A DNA stretch of 64,000 bases from Fusobacterium_C necrophorum_A (GCF_004134945.1 NZ_SBAP01000007.1:1-64000); one strand, 5' to 3'. Shown: positions 1 through 9,255, numbered from the stretch's first letter. Notes: generated by a model not told the origin, from the letters alone. Numbers and translations: made by a program.

Positions 1-63
<63 letters not shown>

Positions 64-173
64 ATGTTTCTCAGTTTCACTGTTTTGATTTTTTACACCT
101 TGTTTGTGTTGTTTGCTTGTTGTCTTTCTTATTCTCTTTGTGAAGGTTCATGCCGCTCTTGCGGACATCTAGT

Positions 174-202
174 ATCTTACCATACTTCTTACTTCCTGTC
201 AA
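174..202 (-). promoter_or_regulatory. rRNA operon promoter
   Basis: Reading the minus strand, TTGACA (197-202) is followed after exactly 17 nt by TAAGAT (174-179), with an AT-rich stretch further upstream. Transcription would start near 168, giving a leader of about 100 nt before 16S that contains a small CCGC/GCGG hairpin. This is a near-consensus sigma-70 promoter well placed for a ribosomal RNA operon. Confidence 0.85.
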
Positions 203-257
203 CTCTTTTTTTCTCTTTTGAAAAAAATTTTTAAAGCATGGCAAAAAATAAAAAAAA

Positions 258-583
258 GGCATCTCATAAGCCGGGTTTTGTATATGTCATCATTTATCTA
301 GGATAAAAATTACTTTTTATCTCCAGCGACTTACCCTGAAAGTTGGACGAGCAACCCTTAACCTTTCCTATTTAGTCTTGCTTCAGAGGGGGTTTACCTA
401 GCTTTTTTAGTTTCCTAAAAAACTGGTGGTCTCTTACACCACCTTTTCACCCTTACCATAACAATGGCGGTTTCTTTTCTGTGGCACTTTCCTTAAAGTT
501 ACCTTTAGTAGCCGTTAGCTACCCTCTTGCTCTATGAAGCCCGGACTTTCCTCTACTGTGACATAGCGTATGACTGAGATACC
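258..583 (-). ncRNA. rnpB: RNase P RNA (catalytic M1-type RNA)
   Basis: This is the RNA subunit that cleaves 5' leaders from pre-tRNAs. The minus strand holds the conserved GAGGAAAGTCCGGGC near the 5' end (about 539-553) and the matching ACAAAACCCGGCTTA near the 3' end (about 266-281). The ends are fixed by the P1 helix: GGTATCTCA at the 5' end pairs over 9 bp with TGAGATGCC at the 3' end. The P1 3' strand runs straight into a T-rich tract (241-257) that can terminate transcription. The RNA begins only 8 nt after the upstream gene stops, so it is probably co-transcribed or has a promoter inside that gene. It sits directly upstream of the 16S promoter. Confidence 0.95.
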
Positions 584-591
584 TTATTTTT

Positions 592-1158
592 TTAAATTTT
601 TTCCTGCTGCTTTCTTTTTTTCTTTTTCCAAAAGTCATATCCGATCTTTAATAATAATAATAGAATGACTCCTAGCGAAATGACAATCCCTTTCTGAAAT
701 TCTTCCCTTTCTTCCGCTTCTTGCATTAGGATTTCTGGTTCCGAAATTTCTACATTCTCTAACAAATATTCCACTCCGTCTAATACCTGCAAAATATATT
801 CTGCCGGTTTTCCTCCAATCAAAATGGAGGAAGCATTATCCAAAGATAAATCCATCTTACTTTGTTCTTCTTCAATATCAATATCTTTGCTAAAACGTAA
901 AGTTACTTTCACTTGACTTGTTTTATCTCGGCTGATATTCAAAATAACGGTTCTTTCAGGATCGGCTACCTGAAATCCTTCCCCCTCCGTTAAGGTATTG
1001 ACATAAACCTTCACTTTCTTTTTATGATAAATCTCATGTATTTTTTCTTCGATCTTAGGAATTTCTGCCCTTGGAATAATATTTAAGGTGTCATTTACTT
1101 CCGACCAAGCAATACAAGAGAAACATAACATACATAAACCTAGAAAATACTTTCTCAT
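592..1158 (-). CDS. Envelope protein with signal peptide and C-terminal membrane anchor, unknown function
   Basis: A 188-residue protein. The start is the ATG at 1158, preceded by AAAGGGGAATCT and followed by a clear signal peptide (residues 1-19, ending CIAWS). A soluble region rich in charged beta-strand-like sequence follows. It ends in one hydrophobic helix (about 155-172, ISLGVILLLLLKIGYDF) and a lysine-rich tail. The topology suggests a periplasmic domain tethered to the inner membrane with a short cytoplasmic tail. The arrangement and some hydrophobic strands are faintly reminiscent of TPM-domain proteins, but I could not find the family's key motif. It lies 10 nt after nif3 and 8 nt before rnpB, so it is the last protein gene of the rpoD-region transcript. 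Confidence 0.7.
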   Translation of the reverse strand: MRKYFLGLCMLCFSCIAWSEVNDTLNIIPRAEIPKIEEKIHEIYHKKKVKVYVNTLTEGEGFQVADPERTVILNISRDKTSQVKVTLRFSKDIDIEEEQSKMDLSLDNASSILIGGKPAEYILQVLDGVEYLLENVEISEPEILMQEAEEREEFQKGIVISLGVILLLLLKIGYDFWKKKKRKQQEKI

Positions 1159-1168
1159 AGATTCCCCT

Positions 1169-1945
1169 TTACTTAATGAACTGAAATAGCGGTTTGGACT
1201 CAAAAATATGAAATTTCAAAAAAGTATGTTTAAAATCTCTCATTAACAATTCTGCAAAAAAATGCTCCGCTTCATAATGACCCATATCAATTACATTCAT
1301 CCCGCATTCTTTTGCATCCAAAGCATCATGATAAGAAACATCTCCCGTGATAAATAATTCCACTCCTTTTGATTTTGCCATTCTCCAGTAGCTCATTCCG
1401 GAGCCATTTACCAGACAAACTCGATGAATCACCTGTTGTATGTCATCTCCGATATATCTTTGAAAAGAAAGTTCTAACTTGTGAGAAAGAAGTTTTTGAA
1501 TCTCTTCTATCGATTTTCCTTCCGGATATTGGAAGATTCTTCCAATCCCCGTCCCATCTTCTCTTTTTTCCAAAACAGTAGATACCGTGACTCCCAGTTT
1601 CTCTAAAATATAATCATTCAATCCCGCTTTTTGAGCATCCAAGTTTGTATGTAAAGTATACACATTTATTCCATGTTTGACAAGCTTAAATATTTTATCT
1701 CCTAAAACATCCTGTTTCAATATTCGTTTTATTCCACGAAAAATAATAGGATGATGACTGATAATCATATCAAAAGAATGAGTCGCTGCAAAATCAATCA
1801 CTTCTTCCGTCACGTCCAAAGCCAATAAAATATTATACACTTCCTTTTCTTTGTCTCCTATTAACAGTCCCACATTATCCCATTCTTCGGCTAAAACTTT
1901 CGGATATTTTTCTTCTAAGATTGCAATAAAATCTTTTGTTTTCAT
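1169..1945 (-). CDS. Nif3-like dinuclear metal-centre protein (YbgI/YqfO family)
   Basis: A 258-residue member of the NIF3 family, toroidal hexamers with a dinuclear metal site. The family is sometimes annotated as GTP cyclohydrolase 1 type 2, but its physiological role is unsettled. Metal-ligand motifs are visible: SHHPIIF (His64, His65), HTNLD (His99, Asp103) and GHYEAEHFF near the C terminus (His223, Glu225). The length fits the short form without the central PII-like insert. The start ATG at 1945 overlaps the stop of the upstream sigma-like gene (ATGA), so the two are translationally coupled. In many Firmicutes this gene also lies next to rpoD, which supports the call. Confidence 0.92.
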   Translation of the reverse strand: MKTKDFIAILEEKYPKVLAEEWDNVGLLIGDKEKEVYNILLALDVTEEVIDFAATHSFDMIISHHPIIFRGIKRILKQDVLGDKIFKLVKHGINVYTLHTNLDAQKAGLNDYILEKLGVTVSTVLEKREDGTGIGRIFQYPEGKSIEEIQKLLSHKLELSFQRYIGDDIQQVIHRVCLVNGSGMSYWRMAKSKGVELFITGDVSYHDALDAKECGMNVIDMGHYEAEHFFAELLMRDFKHTFLKFHIFESKPLFQFIK

Positions 1946-2808
1946 AACTCCAACTTTCCTTTTAGGGTCGACAATTTATATAGGGCATTCTCAAAAACAT
2001 CTTGAGCGGAATTTTTCTTCCATTGAAATTTTTCCTCAATCTCAAAAATGGAATACCTCTTTTCAACCAATAATCCAAAATAATAATTCAACACTTGAAT
2101 TTCCATAGCATATAATCTATTTTTTACACGATGAAAATCCAAACTTTCTTCTATAATTTGCTCCATTGTATCAATTGCTGCGTTCGATTTCAATAATTTT
2201 TTTAAAATTTCATTTTTATCTACAATTTCCTCCACTTTCTCCTGATGATGTTTCCCACAACATTCATGTTCCTCATTTGGATGATGTCCACAACTGCATT
2301 CATGTCCTTCTTCATGATGATGCTCATGCTCATGCTGTTCTTCCGCTTCCTCTCTTTTTCCCTTTAAGAAATTTTTAAAGCCGAATTTCACATCTTGAAT
2401 TTGTGCATAAGCAAAGAAAAACATTTCTCGAATAATCCAAAAATCCAATGCTTCTGAATCTCTATCCACGCCTTTCATCAAACCGATAATTCCTTCTTGC
2501 ACAAGATCCATATAAGAAATTCCTTCTTTCAAATAAAAAAAGGCATAATATAGAACTTTCTTCATTTCTAAGGCAATATGAGCTTCTCTTTCTTCCACCA
2601 AACGCTCCGGATCATAAGAACATAATTCTTCTATATACTCTAAAACAGAACTTTCTAAAAGAGTAAACTCTTTTTTTTCGATAGCCACTTCGGCATCTTC
2701 CACTTCAAATTCTACTTCCTGCAAAAGATTTTCCTGAAGATATTGGGCAAATTCTTCATCTGAAAACCTTCTACGAAGTAAAAGTTCTTCAAATTCTTTT
2801 TGTTTCAA
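1942..2808 (-). CDS. Degenerate sigma-70-like protein with His/Cys-rich insert
   Basis: A 288-residue protein starting at TTG 2808 behind AGGAGGATAAGA. Residues about 98-115 (YMDLVQEGIIGLMKGVDR) resemble sigma region 2.2 of the adjacent RpoD (LDLIQEGNIGLMKAVEKF). Residues about 233-282 resemble region 4 (the MEIQVLNYYFGLLVEKRYS segment against the RpoD EEKVLRYRYGLDDGS segment). The -10-reading segment (YATWWIRQAI in RpoD) has no good match. Between the two regions lies a low-complexity metal-binding stretch (158-187) with 11 His and 4 Cys. It sits directly after rpoD and overlaps nif3. It could be a metal-responsive sigma or anti-sigma paralog, or a core-binding protein that no longer recognises promoters. 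The function is inferred only. Confidence 0.6.
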   Translation of the reverse strand: MKQKEFEELLLRRRFSDEEFAQYLQENLLQEVEFEVEDAEVAIEKKEFTLLESSVLEYIEELCSYDPERLVEEREAHIALEMKKVLYYAFFYLKEGISYMDLVQEGIIGLMKGVDRDSEALDFWIIREMFFFAYAQIQDVKFGFKNFLKGKREEAEEQHEHEHHHEEGHECSCGHHPNEEHECCGKHHQEKVEEIVDKNEILKKLLKSNAAIDTMEQIIEESLDFHRVKNRLYAMEIQVLNYYFGLLVEKRYSIFEIEEKFQWKKNSAQDVFENALYKLSTLKGKLEL

Positions 2809-2850
2809 TCTTATCCTCCTATTCTGAATGAAAATAAGGGCAGTCTGCCC

Positions 2851-4161
2851 TTATTCCACTTTAAAATCTTCTAATTTTTTTCTTCTACTTGGATGTCTTA
2901 ATTTTCGTAGGGCTTTTACCTCAATTTGACGAATTCTCTCTCTCGTTACCTTAAAAATTTTTCCCACTTCTTCTAAAGTCTTTGGAGATCCATCATCCAA
3001 TCCATAACGATATCGAAGAACTTTTTCCTCCCGACTGCTTAAACTCCCTAATACACTATCCAATTGTTCACGTAATAAGGAACGGTTTGTCAACTCATAG
3101 GGTGTCAACATTTTCTGATCTTCTACAAAATCCCCCAATTCACTGTCTTCTTCGCTCCCCACCGGAGTCTCCAAAGAAATAGGATCTTGGTTCATCTCTT
3201 GAATGGATTTTACTTTTTCCACTTCCATTCCCAATCTTTCCGCTAAAATTTCAGGGGTCGCATCTTTCCCCGTTTCTTGCAGATAAATTCTGGCTTCTTT
3301 TTTTATTTTATTGATGGTTTCTATCATATGAACCGGAATACGAATCGTTCTCCCTTGATCGGCAATGGCCCTCGTGATTGCTTGCCGAATCCACCAAGTC
3401 GCATAGGTAGAAAATTTATATCCTTTGGTATATTCAAATTTTTCGACCGCTTTCATCAATCCTATATTTCCCTCTTGAATCAAATCCAATAATTTTAATC
3501 CTCGATTGGTATGCTTTTTTGCAATACTGACCACAAGTCTCAAGTTTGCTTCAATCAAACGCTTATTGGCGAACTCATCCCCCTCTAAAGCTTTTTTAGC
3601 CAACTCTAATTCTTCCTTATGAGTTAACAAAGGAATTTGTCCAATTTCTCGTAGATACATTTTGATAGGCTCGTCTACTTTCATTCCATTGGATAATTCT
3701 GCCAATTCTTCATTACTTAGTTCTTCTTCCGGAAGTTCTTCCAAATCACTCACATCAAAATCTTCTTCTTTATCGAGTAAATCTTCCAAATTTTCTTCTT
3801 CCGGAAGTTCTTCAAATGACAAATCCGGATCCTGAAAATCCTCTTCCTCTTCTTTTAATTGAGAAAGTTCCTCGCTTCCTTCTCTTTTCTTAGCTTTCTT
3901 TGAAGTTATCGTTTTGGAAGTTTCTTTGGAAGCCGCTTTCACATTTTTTTTCTTTGTTTTTTCTTTTTTCTCTTTTTCTAAGGAAGCTTTTTTCTTGATT
4001 TCAATTCCTTGTTCTATCATACCGCTGATCAATTTATCAATTTGTTCCAAAGGAAAATCTTCTTTGAGTTCATCGTTAATTTCTTCATATGTGATTACTT
4101 TCTCTTTCATTGCTTTTCGAATTAGGGAAAGAACCTTTTCATTTTTTATAAACTCCCTCAT
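2851..4161 (-). CDS. rpoD: Primary RNA polymerase sigma factor (sigma-70/SigA)
   Basis: A 436-residue housekeeping sigma factor. After an acidic and lysine-rich N-terminal extension (about 60-150), region 1.2 begins at DEPIKMYLREIGQIPLLT. It continues through region 2 (LDLIQEGNIGLMKAVEKFEY, then YATWWIRQAITRAI for -10 recognition), region 3 and region 4 (VLRYRYGLDDG and the helix-turn-helix TLEEVGKIFKVTRERIRQIE for -35 recognition). The start ATG at 4161 has AGGAGGCTTAT before it. The dnaG-rpoD order is the classic macromolecular-synthesis arrangement. Only 9 nt separate it from dnaG, so both probably use the promoter at 6034-6062. Confidence 0.98.
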   Translation of the reverse strand: MREFIKNEKVLSLIRKAMKEKVITYEEINDELKEDFPLEQIDKLISGMIEQGIEIKKKASLEKEKKEKTKKKNVKAASKETSKTITSKKAKKREGSEELSQLKEEEEDFQDPDLSFEELPEEENLEDLLDKEEDFDVSDLEELPEEELSNEELAELSNGMKVDEPIKMYLREIGQIPLLTHKEELELAKKALEGDEFANKRLIEANLRLVVSIAKKHTNRGLKLLDLIQEGNIGLMKAVEKFEYTKGYKFSTYATWWIRQAITRAIADQGRTIRIPVHMIETINKIKKEARIYLQETGKDATPEILAERLGMEVEKVKSIQEMNQDPISLETPVGSEEDSELGDFVEDQKMLTPYELTNRSLLREQLDSVLGSLSSREEKVLRYRYGLDDGSPKTLEEVGKIFKVTRERIRQIEVKALRKLRHPSRRKKLEDFKVE

Positions 4162-4170
4162 ATAAGCCTC

Positions 4171-5997
4171 CTATTTTTCCTCTCTGAGTTTTAAATACTG
4201 CTGGTACATTTCTAAAAATTGCCCCATATCTTTTTTATTTTTTAAAATTTTTTGTTCCAATTGCTTTAACTGTAATTGTTTGAAAGGATTCGTTGTTACA
4301 GTATTTTTAAATGTTTCTCTTGCCCAATCCCTACAAACAATTATTTTTTGTTCCTCTATTTTCTCTTCCTCCAAACATTCACTTAGCAATGCAAAAAGAG
4401 ATTCTTTTTCTTCAATACTGTAGTTTTCTTTTTGAAACATCTCTCGAATATTCTCTATCATAGTATTACGAGATTGCTTCACGGTATCCTTTTCATATTG
4501 TAATAAATCTTGAAAAATTTTCCGAGTAAGCTCAGACTGAAAAGGCATTTCTTTCAAAAAATGGTAGTACTTTGCATCCTTCGCTTCTCTATGTTGTTGT
4601 AAATCCAAAATAGAGATTTGAATACTCAATTTTTCCAACACGGAATACACTTCCTGCTCGTTTTGAGAAATGATTGCTTCCGGCTCTACTTCTTCCCTGG
4701 AATAAAAATTTATCTTTCTTCCCTTGGGAAATAATAAAGGGCGTAATACTTGAATGTCCATTCCCAATAAGTCGGAAAATTTCTGAAGATATAACTCCTG
4801 CTCCAATTCCTTTGACAAAGATTGAAAAAATCCCTGAAATCTTTCAATAAATTTTTGTTTTGACATAATGTCGTCCAAAGAATATTCTTTTTTATAGTAA
4901 GCATACAAAAAATCAAATGCTTCCAAACATTCCTGAACTTCCTTTAAAAAAGCTTCTTTTCCAAATTTTTTTAAAAATTCATCCGGATCCTTTGCTCCAT
5001 GAAGTTGTAATACGCGAATATTAAAGCTTTCTTCTTTCAATAAAAAAATTGCTCTTTCTGCAGCCATTTGACCGGCATTATCAGAGTCAAACGATAGAAT
5101 CACATTATCTGTATATCTTTTTAAAAGTCGCACCTGTTCCCTGGTAAGAGCTGTTCCTAAAGGAGCTATGGAAGTATCAAATCCGTAGGAAACGGTAGAT
5201 AAAACATCCATATACCCTTCCATCATCATAGCATAATTTTTCTGCTTAATGCTGGAAACTCTTTCCAAACCGTATAATCCCTTTCCCTTTTTAAAAATGG
5301 GAGTATCCGATGAATTGATATATTTGGGAATTTCCTTAGACTGCTCCAAAGTTCTTCCTCCAAAAGCAATTACCCTCCCTTGAATAGAATAAATAGGGAA
5401 AATGACCCGATTTCGAAACACATCATAATACTGTCCATTTTCCCTTTTTTTTACCAGTCCCAACAGTTCCAATTCTTCTGCCGTATACCCGCGTTCTATC
5501 AAGTGATTGAATAATTGATCCCAAGAAGAAGAAGCATACCCTAAATTATTTTCTCGAATGAATTTAGGTCCCACTTTTCTTTTCACAAGATATTCCAAAG
5601 CGTCTCTTCCCACATTTTCAAAAATTAAATTTGTAAAATATTGATGAGCCTCTTCCATAATTCTATAATATCTTTCAAATTTTTCATTTTCTTCTTTGTT
5701 TTGCTTGATTTCCTGCAAAGGTATATGGTATTTTTTGGCGAGCTCTCTCACAGAATCTTGAAAGGAAATTTTTTTATACTTAGAATAAAAGGTAATCGGA
5801 TTTCCTCCTGCTCCACATACAAAGCATTTGCAAATATTCTTTTGCGGATTGACTGAAAAAGAGGGATTATTATCGGCATGAAAAGGACAAAGCCCTTTGT
5901 AATTCGCTCCGGATTTTTTCAACTCCACAAATTCTCCGACCACATCGACAATATTCAATTGTTCCAATAATCGATCAATATCTTCTTGTCGAAACAT
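4171..5997 (-). CDS. dnaG: DNA primase
   Basis: A 608-residue DnaG that makes RNA primers at the replication fork together with the DnaB helicase. The N-terminal CHC2 zinc-binding domain is visible (CPFHADNNPSFSV, then CKCFVCGAGG). It is followed by the catalytic core (RVIFPIYSIQGRVIAFGGR) and the TOPRIM acidic motifs (MMMEGYMDVLS near 260 and ILSFDSDNAGQMA near 310). The C-terminal third is the divergent helicase-interaction region. The ATG at 5997 follows GGAGAGAAGGGGA. A near-consensus promoter lies just upstream. Confidence 0.98.
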   Translation of the reverse strand: MFRQEDIDRLLEQLNIVDVVGEFVELKKSGANYKGLCPFHADNNPSFSVNPQKNICKCFVCGAGGNPITFYSKYKKISFQDSVRELAKKYHIPLQEIKQNKEENEKFERYYRIMEEAHQYFTNLIFENVGRDALEYLVKRKVGPKFIRENNLGYASSSWDQLFNHLIERGYTAEELELLGLVKKRENGQYYDVFRNRVIFPIYSIQGRVIAFGGRTLEQSKEIPKYINSSDTPIFKKGKGLYGLERVSSIKQKNYAMMMEGYMDVLSTVSYGFDTSIAPLGTALTREQVRLLKRYTDNVILSFDSDNAGQMAAERAIFLLKEESFNIRVLQLHGAKDPDEFLKKFGKEAFLKEVQECLEAFDFLYAYYKKEYSLDDIMSKQKFIERFQGFFQSLSKELEQELYLQKFSDLLGMDIQVLRPLLFPKGRKINFYSREEVEPEAIISQNEQEVYSVLEKLSIQISILDLQQHREAKDAKYYHFLKEMPFQSELTRKIFQDLLQYEKDTVKQSRNTMIENIREMFQKENYSIEEKESLFALLSECLEEEKIEEQKIIVCRDWARETFKNTVTTNPFKQLQLKQLEQKILKNKKDMGQFLEMYQQYLKLREEK

Positions 5998-6033
5998 TCC
6001 CCTTCTCTCCTATCAAAAAATAGTCCGTGATAT

Positions 6034-6062
6034 ATTATATTCTATTTTCCAAAAAATAGCAA
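6034..6062 (-). promoter_or_regulatory. Promoter of dnaG-rpoD operon
   Basis: On the minus strand TTGCTA (6057-6062) is followed after 17 nt by TATAAT (6034-6039), about 30 nt upstream of the dnaG start codon. It separates dnaG-rpoD from the preceding foldase gene. Confidence 0.75.
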
Positions 6063-6116
6063 ACAGAAACGAATGGAACATTCATTTCTTTTGCCTTTTT
6101 TATGAAAACCTCTGTT

Positions 6117-7766
6117 TTAGTTCATCAGTTTTTGTAATTCTTGTTGTGCTTTCCATGCTTTATATTCATCTCGGACTTTGTCTTGTACTTCTTCTAACTT
6201 CACAACCTTATCCTTTACTTCCTTGGTTTTTGAAAATAAATAGATAATTCCCGCTTTCGTAACATAGTCATCCGCATAGATTTGCACCTTATTCATTTCC
6301 GCTTCATACATTGCCTCAACTAACTTTACATCATTTATAAAGCCCGGAATCATTCCTGATTTATCGACATCCGTGAACATATGAGTAAATAATAAATTCT
6401 TGTTGATATTTTTCAAAGTTTCAAAGGTCACTTCTTTTTTATCCAATTTTTCTTTCATGCTTTCCGCTTCCTGTAAACTCTTTGCAATACTGTCTTGACT
6501 TGCAACTTCTCGGAATAAAATATGTGCCGCCTTTATTTTATTTTCTTGCACTTCTTGAATGTATAGCAAATGTTTTCCGAATGGTGTGGAAATCACTTTC
6601 GGATAAATTTGAGCTTCTTTCGAAGAAAATGCCGCTTCTTCAAATTCTTTTACCATAGCTCCCTTTTCAAACCATCCTAATTCTTCATAAATAACGGTAT
6701 CCGGGGATTTCTTTTGTAATTCCGCTCCTGTTTTTGCAAAATTTTCTTTTGTCAATTCCTGTAAAGTTTCTTCCGCCTTTTTTTCAATCTCGGCAATATC
6801 TTCTTTGCTAGCTGTAATTTTCAAAACAGCCACATTCACATCGATACTTGCATGCTGATTATATCTATTATGATTTGCTTGGAAAAACTTCGATAATTCC
6901 AGCTCATCGACTTGAACTTCCGACTTCAACTTCTCCAAAAAAGCCTTTCCGTATTCCATCAATTGTACGTTGATCGGTAAGTCTTTAGAAACTGTAACTC
7001 CTCTTTCTTGGGCTTTTTTTGCAAAGGCAATTCCTTCTTCAAATTGTTTTTTTACTTCCTCGGTTACCTTCGCTTCCTCTTCTCCTGTCATTAACATCAA
7101 TTGAGTTACCCTGTCAGCTATATCGACATTCGTAATCTTAAACCCGTCTTTCTCTTCTACTACCTTCATTTGCAGTTTTTCATATTCCGGAGCCAGCTTT
7201 TCCAATTTCATCTCATTTCGTTTTTTTGCCAGGGCTTCCTGATATAATAAGTTCCCGGCTTTTCCGGCTTTTTTCCCTTCTTCGTCAAATTTTTCCATCA
7301 CTTTTTGAAGAAGAAGATTTTCTTGTAGCATCGCTTGAAATGATTTTTTACTATAGCCTTGCACACTTAACATTCTCTTAAATTGCTCTTTATTCCCAAT
7401 GGATTCTTCAATTTTTTCATACTCCTCTTTCACTTCGGAACTCGGAACTTTAATCTTCATATCTTCCGCTAATTGTAGAGTTAGCTCATCATTAATGACT
7501 TTTTGAAAGGCAATCAAACGGACTAAATCCTTGCTTGTTTTTCCTTGACCTATTTTATTCAATTGATCCAGTAGAGCATTTTCTTCTCTTGCAATTTTAA
7601 TCTTGGAGATTTTTTCTCCGTTTAATTGATAGGCATACTGTGTCTCTCCTACGGAACGATGTTGTAATAAGTTTGTAAAAGTCAACCATGCCCCCGAACC
7701 GATCATCGCAATTGCAACGATATAAATAACCGGTTTCATCATTTTACGAAATTTTCTAATTGCCAT
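6117..7766 (-). CDS. PpiD/SurA-like membrane-anchored peptidyl-prolyl isomerase
   Basis: A 549-residue protein with one N-terminal transmembrane helix (about 12-33, KPVIYIVAIAMIGSGAWLTF), then SurA_N-like helical chaperone segments. A parvulin-type region lies around residues 410-425 (KIKAAHILFREV, compare the parvulin ARHIL signature). An earlier segment near 285-395 also looks parvulin-like (FGKHLLYIQEV). The architecture of N-terminal anchor, chaperone helices and rotamase matches PpiD, a periplasmic foldase at the Sec translocon. It probably helps fold outer-membrane proteins such as the autotransporters in this window. It starts 15 nt after the NtrC-like gene stops and shares its transcript. 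Confidence 0.85.
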   Translation of the reverse strand: MAIRKFRKMMKPVIYIVAIAMIGSGAWLTFTNLLQHRSVGETQYAYQLNGEKISKIKIAREENALLDQLNKIGQGKTSKDLVRLIAFQKVINDELTLQLAEDMKIKVPSSEVKEEYEKIEESIGNKEQFKRMLSVQGYSKKSFQAMLQENLLLQKVMEKFDEEGKKAGKAGNLLYQEALAKKRNEMKLEKLAPEYEKLQMKVVEEKDGFKITNVDIADRVTQLMLMTGEEEAKVTEEVKKQFEEGIAFAKKAQERGVTVSKDLPINVQLMEYGKAFLEKLKSEVQVDELELSKFFQANHNRYNQHASIDVNVAVLKITASKEDIAEIEKKAEETLQELTKENFAKTGAELQKKSPDTVIYEELGWFEKGAMVKEFEEAAFSSKEAQIYPKVISTPFGKHLLYIQEVQENKIKAAHILFREVASQDSIAKSLQEAESMKEKLDKKEVTFETLKNINKNLLFTHMFTDVDKSGMIPGFINDVKLVEAMYEAEMNKVQIYADDYVTKAGIIYLFSKTKEVKDKVVKLEEVQDKVRDEYKAWKAQQELQKLMN

Positions 7767-7781
7767 GTTTACTCCTCTCTA

Positions 7782-9167
7782 CTATTTGATGTCCAATCCA
7801 TATTTTCTAATCTTTTCGTATAGAGTAGTTCTTCCGATTCCTAGCAACTTGGAAGTTTCTTGTTTGTTCCATCTTGTTTTTTGAAGTGCAGAGGCAATCA
7901 CAACTTTTTCTACTCCATCCAAACTGTAAATTTCTTGTTCCAAGATATCCTTTAGCGGTCCTACTCCAACCACTGTTTTATTTTCCAAAGTAGCTGATTT
8001 CATTTTAATTTCCAATGGTAAATCTTCAACATCCAATATCTTCTCATTCGATACCAAAGCCATTCTTTCTACCATATTTTTCAACTCTCGAATATTTCTC
8101 GGATAGGAATATTCCATTAAATACTTCATTGCTTCCCCGGAAATGACAGGGGTTTCTCGGTGTAACTCTTTCACAATCCGATTTAAATAATAACTTACCA
8201 ACAACGGTACATCTTCTTTTCGTTCTCGTAAAGGCGGAACGACAATTGGAAAAGCTGTCAATCTGTGATATAAGTCTTTTCTAAATCTTCCTTGTTCTGT
8301 TTCTTCTTTCAAATCAATGTCACTTCCGATAATAAATCTTACATTCACTCTTCGAAGCTTAGTTCCTCCTACTCTTCGTAATTCTCCATATTCAATCACC
8401 TTTAACAGTTTCGATTGAATTTTTAAATCCATGAGAGCAATGTCTTCAATATAAATAGTTCCTCCGTCAATTTCTTCCAATAATCCTTTTTTACTTGTAT
8501 TGGCTCCGATAAATGTTCCTCTTTCATATCCGAACAACTCTCTTTCCAAGTTTTCTTCCGGAATTGTTGCACAACTCACTTGAATATAGTCTTGTTTTTT
8601 TCTATCGCTCTTTTTGTAAATTTCTCGAGCAATGACTAACTTTCCAACTCCTTTTTCTCCACTGATTAACACAGGCAAGTCACTATCCGCCACTCTGTCA
8701 ATTAAATTCTTCACTTCTTTAATTTTTGAAGATTGCCCGATAATTTCCGTTTCATGTTCCAATTCTACTAATTTTGCGTTAATTTTCTTATTTTCTTTTA
8801 ACAGTTCCAAATTATGCAATACCGGTAAAATCACTTTGTCAATGTCGGATGCCGAAACAGGTTTTGGTAAATAGGAATAAATTCCTGCCTGTTTGATTTC
8901 TCTTTGCTTTTCCGGTGTAATATCATCAAACAGAGCAATGGTCGCAAAATCCTTTCCAATGCTGCTCAATTTCTTTTTCGCATCAAACAGACTAAACCAT
9001 GTCAAATATTCATCCAATAACACAAGATCAAAATCACTCTCTCGTAACATATCTATCGCATCTAGTAAATTATTAAACGTTATCACTTCATACTTTTCCG
9101 ATAATTCTTTTCGGATTTGCTTTAGGGTTTCTTTCTTTTCAGAGATTGCCAAAATCGCATTTTTCAT
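7782..9167 (-). CDS. NtrC-family response-regulator-like ATPase with degenerate motifs
   Basis: A 461-residue protein with three modules. Residues 1-120 are a receiver-like domain with a candidate phospho-acceptor Asp52 (LVLLDEYL) and Lys102 (YLPKPV), but it lacks the acidic pair after strand 1 (ILAISEK). Residues 140-380 are a sigma-54-activator AAA+ domain. Residues 405-461 are a Fis-type DNA-binding helix-turn-helix (ETSKLLGIGRTTLYEKIRKY). The AAA+ signatures deviate: Walker A is GEKGVGKL (170-177), Walker B is TIYIED where LFLDE is usual, and the sigma-54 contact loop GAFTGA reads GTFIGA (217-222). The DNA-binding domain is intact, so it may work as a repressor or a sigma-54-independent activator. 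It has its own promoter at 9227-9255. Confidence 0.88.
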   Translation of the reverse strand: MKNAILAISEKKETLKQIRKELSEKYEVITFNNLLDAIDMLRESDFDLVLLDEYLTWFSLFDAKKKLSSIGKDFATIALFDDITPEKQREIKQAGIYSYLPKPVSASDIDKVILPVLHNLELLKENKKINAKLVELEHETEIIGQSSKIKEVKNLIDRVADSDLPVLISGEKGVGKLVIAREIYKKSDRKKQDYIQVSCATIPEENLERELFGYERGTFIGANTSKKGLLEEIDGGTIYIEDIALMDLKIQSKLLKVIEYGELRRVGGTKLRRVNVRFIIGSDIDLKEETEQGRFRKDLYHRLTAFPIVVPPLRERKEDVPLLVSYYLNRIVKELHRETPVISGEAMKYLMEYSYPRNIRELKNMVERMALVSNEKILDVEDLPLEIKMKSATLENKTVVGVGPLKDILEQEIYSLDGVEKVVIASALQKTRWNKQETSKLLGIGRTTLYEKIRKYGLDIK

Positions 9168-9226
9168 ATTTTATCCTCCTGTTTTTTCAAAAATCAATCA
9201 TTTTCTTATAAAATACATCACACTGT

Positions 9227-9255
9227 ATTATAACTGATATACTGTTTTTTTTCAA
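9227..9255 (-). promoter_or_regulatory. Promoter of the NtrC-like gene
   Basis: Minus strand: TTGAAA (9250-9255), 17-nt spacer, TATAAT (9227-9232). It lies in the 97-nt gap after rseP and drives the NtrC-like gene and probably the PpiD-like gene. It is a sigma-70-type site; no -24/-12 sigma-54 site is evident here. Confidence 0.75.

Noticed and set aside
2280..2345. Short-period CAT/ATG repeats suggesting a repeat array
   Set aside because: This is the DNA of the His-rich insert in the sigma-like protein; there are no regular spacers, so it is not a CRISPR array.
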